A program made the translations under genes and the position numbers. Below, one piece after another: positions 8,129 to 17,484 of a DNA stretch of 64,000 nt; positions within the stretch are counted from its first letter, which is position 1, and each line of letters starts with the position of its first letter. Below the pieces are notes generated by a model that was not told where the DNA came from, made no database searches, and saw only the letters and a program-made list of their open reading frames with translations. Source of the stretch: Paenibacillus sp. FSL H7-0737 (lineage in GTDB: Bacteria > Bacillota > Bacilli > Paenibacillales > Paenibacillaceae); NCBI RefSeq assembly GCF_000758545.1, contig NZ_CP009279.1, positions 1,426,001 through 1,490,000 of the forward strand. The letters run 5' to 3'.

Positions 8129-8317
8129 TTATAGATAGAATAGCTGAGCTAGTCCTATCAGCAGGAATAAGCTGAAATATATCCAACCGATCACATTAGC
8201 GTATTTCTTTTCCCGGTGCATAGCATTGACTGCATATATTTTAGTATCCACAGTAAGCAACAGAACACTGGAGATCAGCAGCGCAACAATTACGTAGGTT
8301 AGCTGGTGATAGAACAT
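8129..8317 (-). CDS. Small two-helix membrane protein of the germination operon (D-subunit-like)
   Basis: 62 residues from the ATG at 8315-8317, preceded by GGAGG; the open frame extends eight codons further but then reads through that ribosome site. Two hydrophobic helices (about 6-23 and 41-60) flank a short basic loop with HREKKYAN. It is the fourth gene after gerA-gerB-gerC, separated from gerC by 24 bases. Small two-helix D proteins are known beside GerA-type receptors in Bacillus and Clostridium, and the position and topology fit. Family membership is inferred from context, not from a recognised motif. Confidence 0.72.
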   Translation of the reverse strand: MFYHQLTYVIVALLISSVLLLTVDTKIYAVNAMHREKKYANVIGWIYFSLFLLIGLAQLFYL

Positions 8318-8341
8318 AGTAGAGCCTCCTATAAAGGTCAT

Positions 8342-9565
8342 TTAATTTTGTTTAAGACCTACTCTGTCGATGTGAGTTTTCAACTTAACTTCAATACTGA
8401 GATTGGAATACTGCTGCTCCCAGTCATGTTTGTCACGAACATGGGCTTTCCAGTAGGAGGGAGCATATGCACGAATATATTCACCCATGCCAAAGACATC
8501 GGAATGCGCTTGTTGAGTTTCTTCGATAAGGTGGTTGAAAATACCGATCACTCTCTTTTGAAAGATATCTTCAATCTTTTCTAAAGAACGGCTGGAACTG
8601 ATAGGGATATCACTACGTAAATGCTCATCCAGAGCCGCCTCTAAAGAGAGGTTATAGGTGATGTGAGGTTTACCCTCTTTGAATTGAACTTTCACCCTCG
8701 TGAACCGGTCGTTGACCTTGAGCATCACCGGACCGAATTCATCAGCATAAAAAAGATCGGAGTATCCCCCGGGATTAATGCCCTTCATGGACATATATGC
8801 GCCAATCTCAATGGGAATCGTCGAACCGACCATCACTCCACCACTAAAGTAAGCTAGGCCTTTAATCATGATATTGTCTTCCTGATGTAATGAGACGTAA
8901 GGCAGATAACCACTTTCGCCCCATTTGGAATCTGCTGACCAGAATACACCTATATAATCAGCAGGAAATTTCCCCGATGTCACTGCTTTTTCCATGGTAG
9001 AGAGGATGTAAAGGGTCGGCACTCGCTGCAGCGGAGGATTAATATTCATAAATTTGGCAGCCTCCCCTTCGGATACTAGCAGCCAGGTCCGGCGACGAAC
9101 TTCTGGATTGCGACGCAAATAATCATTTAAGTCATCCATGCTTTTTCTTGCTATGTCCTCACTAATAATAATCACTCGTAAATGAATCAGATAACGTGGA
9201 TCAGAAATTTGCTGCTGCAAATTGTTCATGGCGTCATCTAATGTGTACCCGTATACTTCTACGACCCATACTGGATTTTGATTTCCGCCTCCGCCTTCAC
9301 CCCCGCTGCCTGGTCCGAGTGGAACTCTTCCCGGAACCGCAATTTGGGCGGTTACACGAATTTGGGGTAAGTTAATATTTGCGCTTTTAAGATGAGTGGT
9401 TTGGTCATCATTTGTTTTGCTGTCTGGAGGGACGGAATCAATGGATAACCCTAGCACCAATGCACGATCTTCAATTTCGAGCTGGTCCCAGCAACCTGCG
9501 AGCAATCCAGACAGGAGTGAGAGAATAAAAATAAGAACTACACGCTTATAAATTTTTTTATTCAT
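8342..9565 (-). CDS. gerC: Ger(x)C family spore germination lipoprotein
   Basis: 407 residues. A lipoprotein signal ends with LLAGC (Cys25), directly followed by WDQLEIEDRALVLGLSIDS, the typical start of GerC subunits. The C subunit sits on the outside of the spore inner membrane and works with the A and B subunits in nutrient sensing. An unusual GPGSGGEGGGGNQNP glycine-rich loop lies near residue 85. The start has AAAGGAG upstream and overlaps the end of gerB by 8 bases, so the genes are translationally coupled. Which germinant the receptor senses cannot be told. Confidence 0.94.
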   Translation of the reverse strand: MNKKIYKRVVLIFILSLLSGLLAGCWDQLEIEDRALVLGLSIDSVPPDSKTNDDQTTHLKSANINLPQIRVTAQIAVPGRVPLGPGSGGEGGGGNQNPVWVVEVYGYTLDDAMNNLQQQISDPRYLIHLRVIIISEDIARKSMDDLNDYLRRNPEVRRRTWLLVSEGEAAKFMNINPPLQRVPTLYILSTMEKAVTSGKFPADYIGVFWSADSKWGESGYLPYVSLHQEDNIMIKGLAYFSGGVMVGSTIPIEIGAYMSMKGINPGGYSDLFYADEFGPVMLKVNDRFTRVKVQFKEGKPHITYNLSLEAALDEHLRSDIPISSSRSLEKIEDIFQKRVIGIFNHLIEETQQAHSDVFGMGEYIRAYAPSYWKAHVRDKHDWEQQYSNLSIEVKLKTHIDRVGLKQN

Positions 9566-10670
9566 GAGAAATGGCTCCTTTATTTCGGATTAGAGAGACT
9601 AACCATAATAAAAGAGGATAGAAGGTCAAAAAAATCAAACCGATTATCGCTGTAATGCTAGCAAATGAATAGACCTGAAATATGTTTCTCGGCAAAAGTG
9701 AAAAAGTGAAGATAAGTGGAAGTAAGAAACTGGATATTAGGCGGTGATCCTTGTGCCGCAGCACTTGTTGCAGAGAGTATGCGGCTAAGTAGTAGTTCGT
9801 AAAGATGGTAGTGAATATAGAAATCACCCAAATTATTATAAAAAGAGCATCAAACCGTTCTAATAGTCCTGCGCCGATGGATATGGAGCGAGCTGCTTCT
9901 AGGGTTGGATAGGACAGTAATTTGGTTTCCTGAGCTCCAAACATGCCTAGAGTGACCCAAACGATCATTACATAAATGAATCCAATGATACCAAGCGCAA
10001 TAGTGCCTGCTTTAAGGATCTGTTGAGGTTTTTTCATTAGAGGAACCAGCAGGATGATGACAAATGTGCCTTGATAAAGGCCAGCGGACGTAATCGTTCC
10101 TTTGGAAAAGCTTGAAAAGGTGGTGTGATTTCCGGTGAGGGGTAGCAAGTTCAGAACATCAACATTTCTCATAGCTACCAATATAATTGCGATAGCGGAT
10201 AATAGAATAAAGGGTAAATAAAAAACATGTACATAAGTGAATTTTACAATATTTCTACGGATTGATAAGGCAACCAGTAGGAGCATTAAGAGAATTACTA
10301 CTTCTATGGGTGTCTTTTTAAAGACAACCGCAACACATACTTCTCCAAATTGGCGCATGGTGATCCCAGCAGAGAAAGCAAAAAACAAAGAAATAAGCAT
10401 GGAGAAAATATCCGCGAGCCAAGTTCCGAGAAGGCGGCGGCTGAATACGAACAACGTTTCGTTAGGGAATTTTCGGCAGACAACCGCTGTAAACCAGCAA
10501 CCTAAAAAAGCAACAGGTACGCCAGAAGCAGTTACGAGCGGTGCACCACTGTCTCCGGCTTCAGCCATATAACGAGGAATACTTAAGATTCCTATTCCTA
10601 TAATCGTACTGATGATTACAGCCATGACTTGGATCGTTGTTATAGGGCGGTTACTATTCATCAGCTTCAC
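9558..10670 (-). CDS. gerB: Spore germination permease, GerAB/ArcD/ProY family
   Basis: 370 residues with about ten hydrophobic segments across the length. The N-terminal ITTIQVMAVIISTIIGIGIL and the PRYMAEAGDSGAPLVTASG stretch are typical of germinant-receptor B subunits (APC superfamily), which bind the germinant in the spore inner membrane. The frame begins at GTG 10668-10670, with AAGGAG four bases before; an ATG three codons later is an alternative. It overlaps gerA by 17 bases and gerC by 8. Confidence 0.93.
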   Translation of the reverse strand: MKLMNSNRPITTIQVMAVIISTIIGIGILSIPRYMAEAGDSGAPLVTASGVPVAFLGCWFTAVVCRKFPNETLFVFSRRLLGTWLADIFSMLISLFFAFSAGITMRQFGEVCVAVVFKKTPIEVVILLMLLLVALSIRRNIVKFTYVHVFYLPFILLSAIAIILVAMRNVDVLNLLPLTGNHTTFSSFSKGTITSAGLYQGTFVIILLVPLMKKPQQILKAGTIALGIIGFIYVMIVWVTLGMFGAQETKLLSYPTLEAARSISIGAGLLERFDALFIIIWVISIFTTIFTNYYLAAYSLQQVLRHKDHRLISSFLLPLIFTFSLLPRNIFQVYSFASITAIIGLIFLTFYPLLLWLVSLIRNKGAISHE

Positions 10671-12267
10671 TTTTCTCCTTAAAAATCAGATCGGTATGCA
10701 TTTTGGGAATATCATTCGCAAGAAGATCGGGATCAGGTGTATTGAGAAAGCTTGGGCGACTTCGCATCCACCATAAAGGTACACGAACAATACTATCCTT
10801 GAGGTCCTTCCAAATCGTAGGCACAAAGGGTGTCATGTAGGGAACGCCGAAGGATTCCAAGAATAATAAGTGGTTAACAATAACAATAGTGCCAAGCATT
10901 ACTCCGTACAGACCAAAGCAGCCTGCCAATATGATCAATGGAAATCTAAGCATTCTTGAAGAGATTGCGGCATTGTAAGCGGGTGTGGCAAAAGACCCTA
11001 TGGTCGTTATAGCGACAACAACTACGGTAGTTGGACTCGCCAGACCTGCTGCTACGGCTGCCTGACCAATGACAAGCACACCTACAATAGAAAGAGCCCC
11101 GCCAATCATTTGCGGTAAGCGAATGGTTGCTTCGCGCAGCACCTCCATGAAGACTTCCATAATCAGAACTTCCAATACGGCTGGAAAGGGTACGCCAGCT
11201 CTTGCACCAGTTATTGCTACGGCGAACTCTGTCGGCAGTAGCTCAGGATTGAAAGAGATAATGGATACATATAAGGCTGGGAAGAAAAGGGAAAACAATA
11301 ATGCGATCAGGCGGATCATTCTTAGGAGGCTTCCTACAACAAAACGTTCTGTATAGTCATCCATCGTCTGAAAGAACTGATTGAAGAGCGCCGGGACGAT
11401 GAGGCAGAATGGTGAACCGTCTACAAGGATGATGACTCGTCCTTCTAATAAAGAGGCTATAGATTTATCCGGGCGTTCGGTTGGCTGAACCTGTGGAAAC
11501 GGGGAGAGGGGATGATCTTCTATGAATTGCTCGATATACCCCGCATCAAGGATGCCGTCTACATTTATTGCTGATAATCTTCTCATCACCTTTTGAACTA
11601 GCCCTGGATCGGCTATTCCTTCGATATAACAAACAGCTACTTTTGAGCGCGTCCGTACGCCAAGAGGGGCAGTTACTACACGAAAATCCGGCGTTTGCAG
11701 TCGATAGCGAAGTAAAGAGATATTGGATTCTAAATTCTCTATAAACCCATCACGCGAACCGCGTATAACTTGTTCAGTTTGAGGTTGCTCAATGCTACGA
11801 TGCTCAATTTTACGCAGATTGAAGTAAAGTGCCTGATCCATTCCATCTATGATTAGAACTACATTTCCCTCCAACAAGATGGAGGCTAGAGTATTTAGGT
11901 CCTTAGTACGGTTACCTTGTGTTACTTGTACTGTCATACTCCAGATGTAATCAGGTAAATCCTTTAGATCTTTTGGAATTTCTGAGAGATCAGAGGAAAC
12001 ATTCATTAATGGCTTTAAAACATAGTTCTGAATTTGATTCTGGTCCACCACAGAAGAAAAAAAGATAATAGCCGCATCATGTCTACCGTACACCTTGAAG
12101 TTACGGACTATAAGATCGCTGTCTTCTCCAAAGACTTGTTGAATGAAGCTTATATTGCTCTCCAGGCTGGAATCCAGTGGCTTTACCGGACGATTGTCCT
12201 GGGCAGAGGACTCTTTGCGTGCAGGCTTATGTTTAAAGGAGGTATATTTTTGTTTCCAATTTTGCAC
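10654..12267 (-). CDS. gerA: Spore germination protein, GerA family (A subunit)
   Basis: 537 residues. A soluble N-terminal region (about 1-270; contains SNISFIQQVFGEDSDLIVRN) is followed by several membrane segments and the conserved GAR(A)GVPFPAVLEVLIMEVFMEVLREA stretch (in part), then PQMIGGALSIVGVLVIGQAAV, both hallmarks of the family. The start is GTG with GGGTGGAG upstream. This is the first gene of the operon gerA-gerB-gerC-small membrane gene. Such operons are transcribed in the forespore by sigma-G; I looked for a sigma-G promoter in the 160-base gap to recQ and found no convincing one. Confidence 0.95.
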   Translation of the reverse strand: MQNWKQKYTSFKHKPARKESSAQDNRPVKPLDSSLESNISFIQQVFGEDSDLIVRNFKVYGRHDAAIIFFSSVVDQNQIQNYVLKPLMNVSSDLSEIPKDLKDLPDYIWSMTVQVTQGNRTKDLNTLASILLEGNVVLIIDGMDQALYFNLRKIEHRSIEQPQTEQVIRGSRDGFIENLESNISLLRYRLQTPDFRVVTAPLGVRTRSKVAVCYIEGIADPGLVQKVMRRLSAINVDGILDAGYIEQFIEDHPLSPFPQVQPTERPDKSIASLLEGRVIILVDGSPFCLIVPALFNQFFQTMDDYTERFVVGSLLRMIRLIALLFSLFFPALYVSIISFNPELLPTEFAVAITGARAGVPFPAVLEVLIMEVFMEVLREATIRLPQMIGGALSIVGVLVIGQAAVAAGLASPTTVVVVAITTIGSFATPAYNAAISSRMLRFPLIILAGCFGLYGVMLGTIVIVNHLLFLESFGVPYMTPFVPTIWKDLKDSIVRVPLWWMRSRPSFLNTPDPDLLANDIPKMHTDLIFKEKSEADE

Positions 12268-12428
12268 GGTCGCTCCACCCTTCTATGAAATCTCTCTTCT
12301 TAAAGCTTGGCTTAAAAGAAGGCCTTTTATGTAAATATTTCAAAGGAAGAACATGGTGACCATAGTTAAGGAGTGTTGCTCAATACACTTTTGACCGCTA
12401 AACTAAAGATAGAAACGCTTAAGGGGTT

Positions 12429-14273
12429 ATGAGAGATATGATGATGCAAGCACCTACTATTGAACAGGCGCAGGCTGAGCTGCAAAAATATTACGGTTAT
12501 CCGGATTTTCGGGATGGTCAGAAGAAGATTGTTCAGAACTTGCTGGAAGGTCGCGACACACTCGGTATTCTTCCTACGGGAGGTGGGAAATCGATTTGCT
12601 ATCAAGTTCCCGCACTGCTGCTTCCTGGGCTGACACTGGTGATCTCACCATTGATCTCTCTGATGAAGGATCAGGTCGATGCGTTAACCACGGCAGGTAT
12701 TCCGGCAGCCTTTATTAATAGCACGTTAAGCGGGAAAGAAGTAAATGAACGGATTCGGGCTGCCCGTCGCGGCGATTTGAAGCTGCTTTATGTTGCGCCC
12801 GAAAGGCTAGAGCTGGACTGGTTCCGTCTGGAGATGGCTGAGCTGGCGATTTCCTGTGTGGCTGTGGATGAGGCGCACTGTGTATCTCAGTGGGGACATG
12901 ATTTCCGTACAAGCTATTTGTCGGTATCGCCTTTTGTGAACGAGCTGCCAGAACGGCCAATCTTGGCTGCATTTACAGCGACGGCAACACCAGAGGTTAT
13001 GGAGGATATGGTTCGGCTGCTGCGTCTGCGCGAGCCGGGTATTTTCATGACTGGACTCGGAAGAGATAATTTAGCGATGTCTGTGCTACGTGGAGAGAAT
13101 AAGCGGGAGTTCGTCATGGATTACACCGCAACGCATTCTCATCAGCCGGGTATTGTATATGCGGCTACACGCAAAGAAGTGGATGATCTATATCAAAGGC
13201 TGCAGGCTTCAGGAATAGCGGCAGGCCGTTATCACGCAGGTATGAATGATCAGGAGCGGGCAGATAGCCAGGAAGGCTTCCTTTATGACGATATTCGGGT
13301 CATGGTGGCCACCAACGCTTTTGGGATGGGGATTGATAAATCCAATGTCCGGTACGTAATACATTACAATATGCCAAAAAATATGGAAGCTTATGTTCAG
13401 GAAGCAGGCCGTGCTGGTCGTGACGGGGAGCCGAGTGAATGTATTTTGCTTTTTAGCGCGCAGGATATTATGACCCAAAAGTTCCTGATCGAGCAGAATC
13501 CGCAGGACACGGACCGTAAAGCTAACGAATATCGCAAGCTTCAGCAAATGATTGATTATTGTTATACTACCCGCTGCTTGCGCAGTGCCCAGCTGGATTA
13601 TTTCGGAGAGGAGCATGAGGACAAGTTATGCGGCATTTGCAGCTCATGTACAGATGAACGAGAGCTTATAGATATGACCGTAGATGCGCAAAAGATATTC
13701 TCTTGCATCCACCGTATGCGGGAACGTTATGGAGTAGCATTAGTGGCTTCTGTGCTGAAAGGCTCTCGCAATCAGAAAGTGATGCAATATGGTTTTGACA
13801 AGCTGCCAACGCATGGGGCGATGTCGAGCCGGACAGAGAAGGAAATCTCAGAGAGCATTAATGTACTCATCTCTGAGGGATATCTTGCTTTGTCTGAAGG
13901 ACAATACCCCGTAGTGCGGCTCCAGCCTTTGGCTGCTGAGGTACTGCGCGGACAGCGTGAGGTCATGCAGCGAGTAGCGCGGCCATCACGAGCAGGTGCG
14001 GCATCTGGTACGCGAGTTCGTAGTCGCGGGCATGACCTCTCACCTTCGGCAGTCAATGAGACCGTCTTTGAGCAGCTGCGTCTGATCCGGCGAGAGTTGG
14101 CGGGACGTGAGCATGTGCCCTCATATATTATTTTTAATGATGCCACGCTGCGTGAGATGAGTGTGGTTTGCCCGCAGACCGAAGCGGAAATGCTGAGGGT
14201 AAAGGGTGTCGGGGAAGTGAAATACCGAAAGTATGGTAAGGCATTCCTAGAGTTTTTTCAAAATGAAATGTAG
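12429..14273 (+). CDS. recQ: ATP-dependent DNA helicase RecQ
   Basis: 614 residues. Helicase motifs in order: GILPTGGGKSICYQVPALLL (Walker A), DEAHCVSQWGHDFR (DEAH box and RecQ aromatic loop, about residue 144), FTATAT (III), IVYAATRKEVDDLYQRL (IV), ATNAFGMGIDKSNVRYVIHY (V) and QEAGRAGRDG (VI). The RecQ-C zinc/winged-helix region follows (CLRSAQLDYFGE, CGICSSC), then a C-terminal HRDC domain. It unwinds DNA 3' to 5' in recombination and fork repair. The open frame starts at 12429, but AAGGGG lies only two bases before it; ATG 12438 or 12441 gives better spacing. It abuts the next gene. Confidence 0.95.
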   Translation: MRDMMMQAPTIEQAQAELQKYYGYPDFRDGQKKIVQNLLEGRDTLGILPTGGGKSICYQVPALLLPGLTLVISPLISLMKDQVDALTTAGIPAAFINSTLSGKEVNERIRAARRGDLKLLYVAPERLELDWFRLEMAELAISCVAVDEAHCVSQWGHDFRTSYLSVSPFVNELPERPILAAFTATATPEVMEDMVRLLRLREPGIFMTGLGRDNLAMSVLRGENKREFVMDYTATHSHQPGIVYAATRKEVDDLYQRLQASGIAAGRYHAGMNDQERADSQEGFLYDDIRVMVATNAFGMGIDKSNVRYVIHYNMPKNMEAYVQEAGRAGRDGEPSECILLFSAQDIMTQKFLIEQNPQDTDRKANEYRKLQQMIDYCYTTRCLRSAQLDYFGEEHEDKLCGICSSCTDERELIDMTVDAQKIFSCIHRMRERYGVALVASVLKGSRNQKVMQYGFDKLPTHGAMSSRTEKEISESINVLISEGYLALSEGQYPVVRLQPLAAEVLRGQREVMQRVARPSRAGAASGTRVRSRGHDLSPSAVNETVFEQLRLIRRELAGREHVPSYIIFNDATLREMSVVCPQTEAEMLRVKGVGEVKYRKYGKAFLEFFQNEM

Positions 14274-14289
14274 AAAAGGTCGTGTAGCA

Positions 14290-16197
14290 TTGAAAATCGT
14301 TCTGACCACGCTAAACGCAAAATATATCCATACCTCACTGGCGATCCGTTTGCTTAAAGCCTACAGTGAGCATGAATTTAAAGATATTCATTTGGTGGAG
14401 TACACCATTAAAGATCCCGTGATGAATATCGTGTCCGACTTGTTTCAGAAACGGCCAGATGTGATTGGCTTCTCCTGTTATATCTGGAATATCGAAGAGA
14501 CGCTCAAGCTGATCGGAATTCTCAAGCAAGTGATGCCTGAGGTTACGATTGTTCTCGGAGGACCGGAAGTCTCTTATGAGCCGCTGCATTGGATGAAGAG
14601 AGAAGCTGGCATTGATTTCATCGTCAACGGAGATGGAGAAGAGACCTTTCATCATTTGTTGCAGGAGCTGAGAGACGACCGGAAATTTCATTTTGTGTAC
14701 GGAGCTGCTTATCGTAAGGGAGAGGAGATCATTGTAAATCCACCTCGTCCCAAAAGCGATCTAAATACGCTGCCTACACCGCATCGTTTTCCAGAGGATA
14801 TTCCAGATCTGAGCAAACGTATTGTTTATTTTGAGACGAGCCGTGGGTGCCCGTTTAACTGTCAATTTTGTTTATCCAGTATTGAGGTAGGCGTACGTTA
14901 CTATGATATTGAACGAGTGAAGTCTGATTTACTCTACTTAATTGAAAATGGCGCCAAAATCATTAAATTCTTGGACCGCACCTTCAATATCAACCGCAAC
15001 TATGCGATGGAAATGTTTCAATTCCTGATCGATAATCATCAAGGCTGTGTGTTCCAGTTTGAAATCACAGCAGATATCATGCGGCCAGAAGTTCTGGATT
15101 TCCTGTCGAATAATGCGCCTCCGGGCATCTTTAGATTTGAGATTGGTGTACAGTCTACAAATGATGAGACGAACGAGCTTGTTAAACGCCGCCAGAATTT
15201 CAAGAAGCTCTCTCGTACGGTAATGAAGATTAAGGAAAGTCGTAATATCGATCAGCATCTGGATTTAATCGCAGGGCTTCCAATGGAGGATTACACCACC
15301 TTCCGTAAAACCTTTAACGATGTATTCGTTATGGAGCCAGAAGAGCTGCAACTTGGATTCCTCAAAATGCTTCGCGGGACGGGTCTGCGTGCACAGGCGG
15401 CAAAATATGAGTATACGTATATGGAACATGCCCCTTACGAAATTCTTAGCAGTCATATGATGACCTTCTCGGATATTATTCGTTTGAAGCGGCTTGAGGA
15501 TGTGCTGGAGAAATACTGGAACAGCCACCGGATGGACCATACAGCCAAATACTTGATCCGTCACGTGTTTGATTCACCATTTGATTTCTTTCAGGAGTTC
15601 GGTGACTACTGGGAGGAGAGAGGCTGGCAAAAGATTGGGCATCAGCTAGAAGATCTCTTTACCCGTTTGCAGTCCTTCTTGATAGATCGTGGGACTCCAT
15701 CTATGGATATTATTACTGGGCTAATGAAGCTTGATTATTTCCTAGGACACAAGTATAAGCCTCGCAAAATCTGGTGGGATTTCGTACTGGATAAGTCAGA
15801 TTGGTCGAGTTACTTGAGGGATATCGCTGCTAATCCGGGTCAAATCTCTGCGCAATTGGCAGAAGCCGGACTCAGTGAAAGAGAGCTGCAAAAATATACG
15901 GTGCTTGAAGTGCTACCGTTCTCGCTTGAAGCGGTGCTGGAATCCATCAGCGGTCTACGGGCGGATGGGGGTTCAGAGGAAGAGGAAGCAGGCGATGCTA
16001 ACGACGGGACTGTACCTTCTCCTGAGTCATTAATACAGGGAGTTACAGAGAGTAGTTTAGAAGAGTCTGTCCAAACCACAAGCTCTGCTGTAGCCATAGC
16101 TGAATCACCTTCCGTTCGAGAAGGTCGCACGCTGCTAATCGTAATGTATCAGCAGAATGAGAGCCAACGCGCTCAGTATTATACGCTGCCTTTGTAA
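14290..16197 (+). CDS. B12-binding domain radical SAM protein (DUF4080 type)
   Basis: About 635 residues. The N-terminal cobalamin-binding-like domain begins MKIVLTTLNAKYIHTSLAIRLL and contains GGPEVSYEP; the radical SAM cluster is CPFNCQFC (Cys at 196, 200 and 203 counted from the longest frame), followed by the TIM-barrel. A DUF4080-type C-terminal domain follows, and a Ser/Glu-rich variable linker (about 560-620). Substrate unknown; other class B radical SAM enzymes methylate unreactive carbons or rearrange them. I place the start at TTG 14290, which has AAAAGG 10 bases upstream; the frame is open to ATG 14263, inside recQ and with no ribosome site. Likely cotranscribed with recQ. Confidence 0.9.
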   Translation: MKIVLTTLNAKYIHTSLAIRLLKAYSEHEFKDIHLVEYTIKDPVMNIVSDLFQKRPDVIGFSCYIWNIEETLKLIGILKQVMPEVTIVLGGPEVSYEPLHWMKREAGIDFIVNGDGEETFHHLLQELRDDRKFHFVYGAAYRKGEEIIVNPPRPKSDLNTLPTPHRFPEDIPDLSKRIVYFETSRGCPFNCQFCLSSIEVGVRYYDIERVKSDLLYLIENGAKIIKFLDRTFNINRNYAMEMFQFLIDNHQGCVFQFEITADIMRPEVLDFLSNNAPPGIFRFEIGVQSTNDETNELVKRRQNFKKLSRTVMKIKESRNIDQHLDLIAGLPMEDYTTFRKTFNDVFVMEPEELQLGFLKMLRGTGLRAQAAKYEYTYMEHAPYEILSSHMMTFSDIIRLKRLEDVLEKYWNSHRMDHTAKYLIRHVFDSPFDFFQEFGDYWEERGWQKIGHQLEDLFTRLQSFLIDRGTPSMDIITGLMKLDYFLGHKYKPRKIWWDFVLDKSDWSSYLRDIAANPGQISAQLAEAGLSERELQKYTVLEVLPFSLEAVLESISGLRADGGSEEEEAGDANDGTVPSPESLIQGVTESSLEESVQTTSSAVAIAESPSVREGRTLLIVMYQQNESQRAQYYTLPL

Positions 16198-16218
16198 TAG
16201 GGCGATTGTGTTGGGAGG

Positions 16219-16250
16219 AAAGACCGTTCCTTTGGGGGCGGTCTTTTTTT
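16219..16250 (+). terminator. Terminator after the recQ/radical SAM unit
   Basis: AAAGACCG / CGGTCTTT stem with a following run of T, 22 bases after the stop. The rest of 16198-16506 holds only this and the opposing terminator; no gene seen. Confidence 0.9.
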
Positions 16251-16433
16251 GTTACATGCGCAAGCGTCTTCTGAATTCGCAAGTGGTGGAGGGAAGTGAT
16301 GATTGGCCATAAAAGTCTTCTAAGACCGAAAACGAAGTGGGATAGTAATGGCTGCAAAAGCGCCAGATGAGTCCGGGAGCGGAGGGGAAGAAAGGAGCTA
16401 GGAGTAATGTAAGCTGCTCACAACCCAAAACGA

Positions 16434-16472
16434 AGAGCAGCGATCCCCTAATAACGGGAGGATCGCTGCTCT
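16434..16472 (-). terminator. Terminator for the minus-strand hydrolase operon
   Basis: A perfect 13-base inverted repeat, AGAGCAGCGATCC / GGATCGCTGCTCT, about 35 bases after the hydrolase stop. Confidence 0.8.
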
Positions 16473-16506
16473 GTCTCAAATAATCCAAAAAACCTACGGT
16501 TTTCTT

Positions 16507-17457
16507 TTAAGCTGTAGTCGTAACCTCAGAAGGGAGATGCTGTTCTAACCAGTTAAGCACATCGGCTGTAACTTGATCCCGGTTCACCTCATTAAGCATT
16601 TCATGCCTGCCTCCTGGATAGAGCCGATACTCTACGTCCGATATCCCTCGTTTCTTGTACAGCTCCGCAAGACGAGGAATGCCTTGGCCGCTCATCCCTA
16701 CAGGATCCTTATCCCCACCAAATATATAAATGGGCTTACTTGTACATAATGTCCTAAGTGATTCCTCGGAATGGATCTCCCTTAGGAGGTGGAAAAAACC
16801 ACGGAAAAAGCGTGTTGTACAAATGGCTCCGCAGAATGGATCGGCAATGTACTTATCAACTTCCGCATCATCGCTGCTCAGCCAGTCATATGCAGTTCTT
16901 ACGGGAGAAAAAGCACGGTTGTAACTGCCGAATACTAAGCTGTTCAGTAGTACACTTCGGTGATGTTCACCCTTTAACTTGAGCTGTGCACTAGCCAGAG
17001 ATTCTCCAAGGCGCAGCATACCGCGAGGACCATTTGTACCGCTTAGGATAAATCCTTCATAGATTTCGTTACCCTCTTCACACATCAGCTTTTGAGCCAG
17101 AAAGGAACCCATACTATGAGCGAATAGAAAGATGGGCTTACCTTCATGTTTGGAGAGTGCTTTGGCTGCTACCTGGAGCAGATTGCGCCGCATCCAATAG
17201 AATCCGTCCTCCCCAACATCGCCAAGCAGATCGACTTGACCAGCGGTTTTACCATGTCCCCGGTGGTCATTGACATATACTGCATAACCTACTCCGGTTA
17301 ATGCTTCCGCAAAACGAGCATAGCGGACAGCTGTTTCACACATACCGTGAGAAATTTGCACGATTCCTCTAACTGGCACATCGGATGCGGGTAACCATTC
17401 ATAGACATGGATATTTACACCTATGGGATCCGTTAGGGTAAAGCTATTTTCCTTCAT
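16507..17457 (-). CDS. Alpha/beta hydrolase, monoacylglycerol-lipase-like
   Basis: 316 residues. The fold shows HGMCETAVRYARFAEAL (oxyanion-hole HG), NDHRGHGKTAG and the nucleophile elbow AHSMGS with the catalytic Ser; the Asp lies in GGDKDPVG and the His in YPGGRHEMLNE. These match the serine aminopeptidase S33/lysophospholipase family, which hydrolyses monoglycerides or lysophospholipids. No signal peptide, so cytoplasmic. AGGAGG is well placed. Last gene of a probable four-gene minus-strand operon, 27 bases after manA. Confidence 0.88.
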   Translation of the reverse strand: MKENSFTLTDPIGVNIHVYEWLPASDVPVRGIVQISHGMCETAVRYARFAEALTGVGYAVYVNDHRGHGKTAGQVDLLGDVGEDGFYWMRRNLLQVAAKALSKHEGKPIFLFAHSMGSFLAQKLMCEEGNEIYEGFILSGTNGPRGMLRLGESLASAQLKLKGEHHRSVLLNSLVFGSYNRAFSPVRTAYDWLSSDDAEVDKYIADPFCGAICTTRFFRGFFHLLREIHSEESLRTLCTSKPIYIFGGDKDPVGMSGQGIPRLAELYKKRGISDVEYRLYPGGRHEMLNEVNRDQVTADVLNWLEQHLPSEVTTTA

Positions 17458-17484
17458 GGTCCATTCCTCCTAAAGGTTCTCGAC

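Noticed and set aside
12268..12428. Sigma-G promoter for the germination operon
   Set aside because: No convincing -35 and -10 pair at the right spacing was found by eye.
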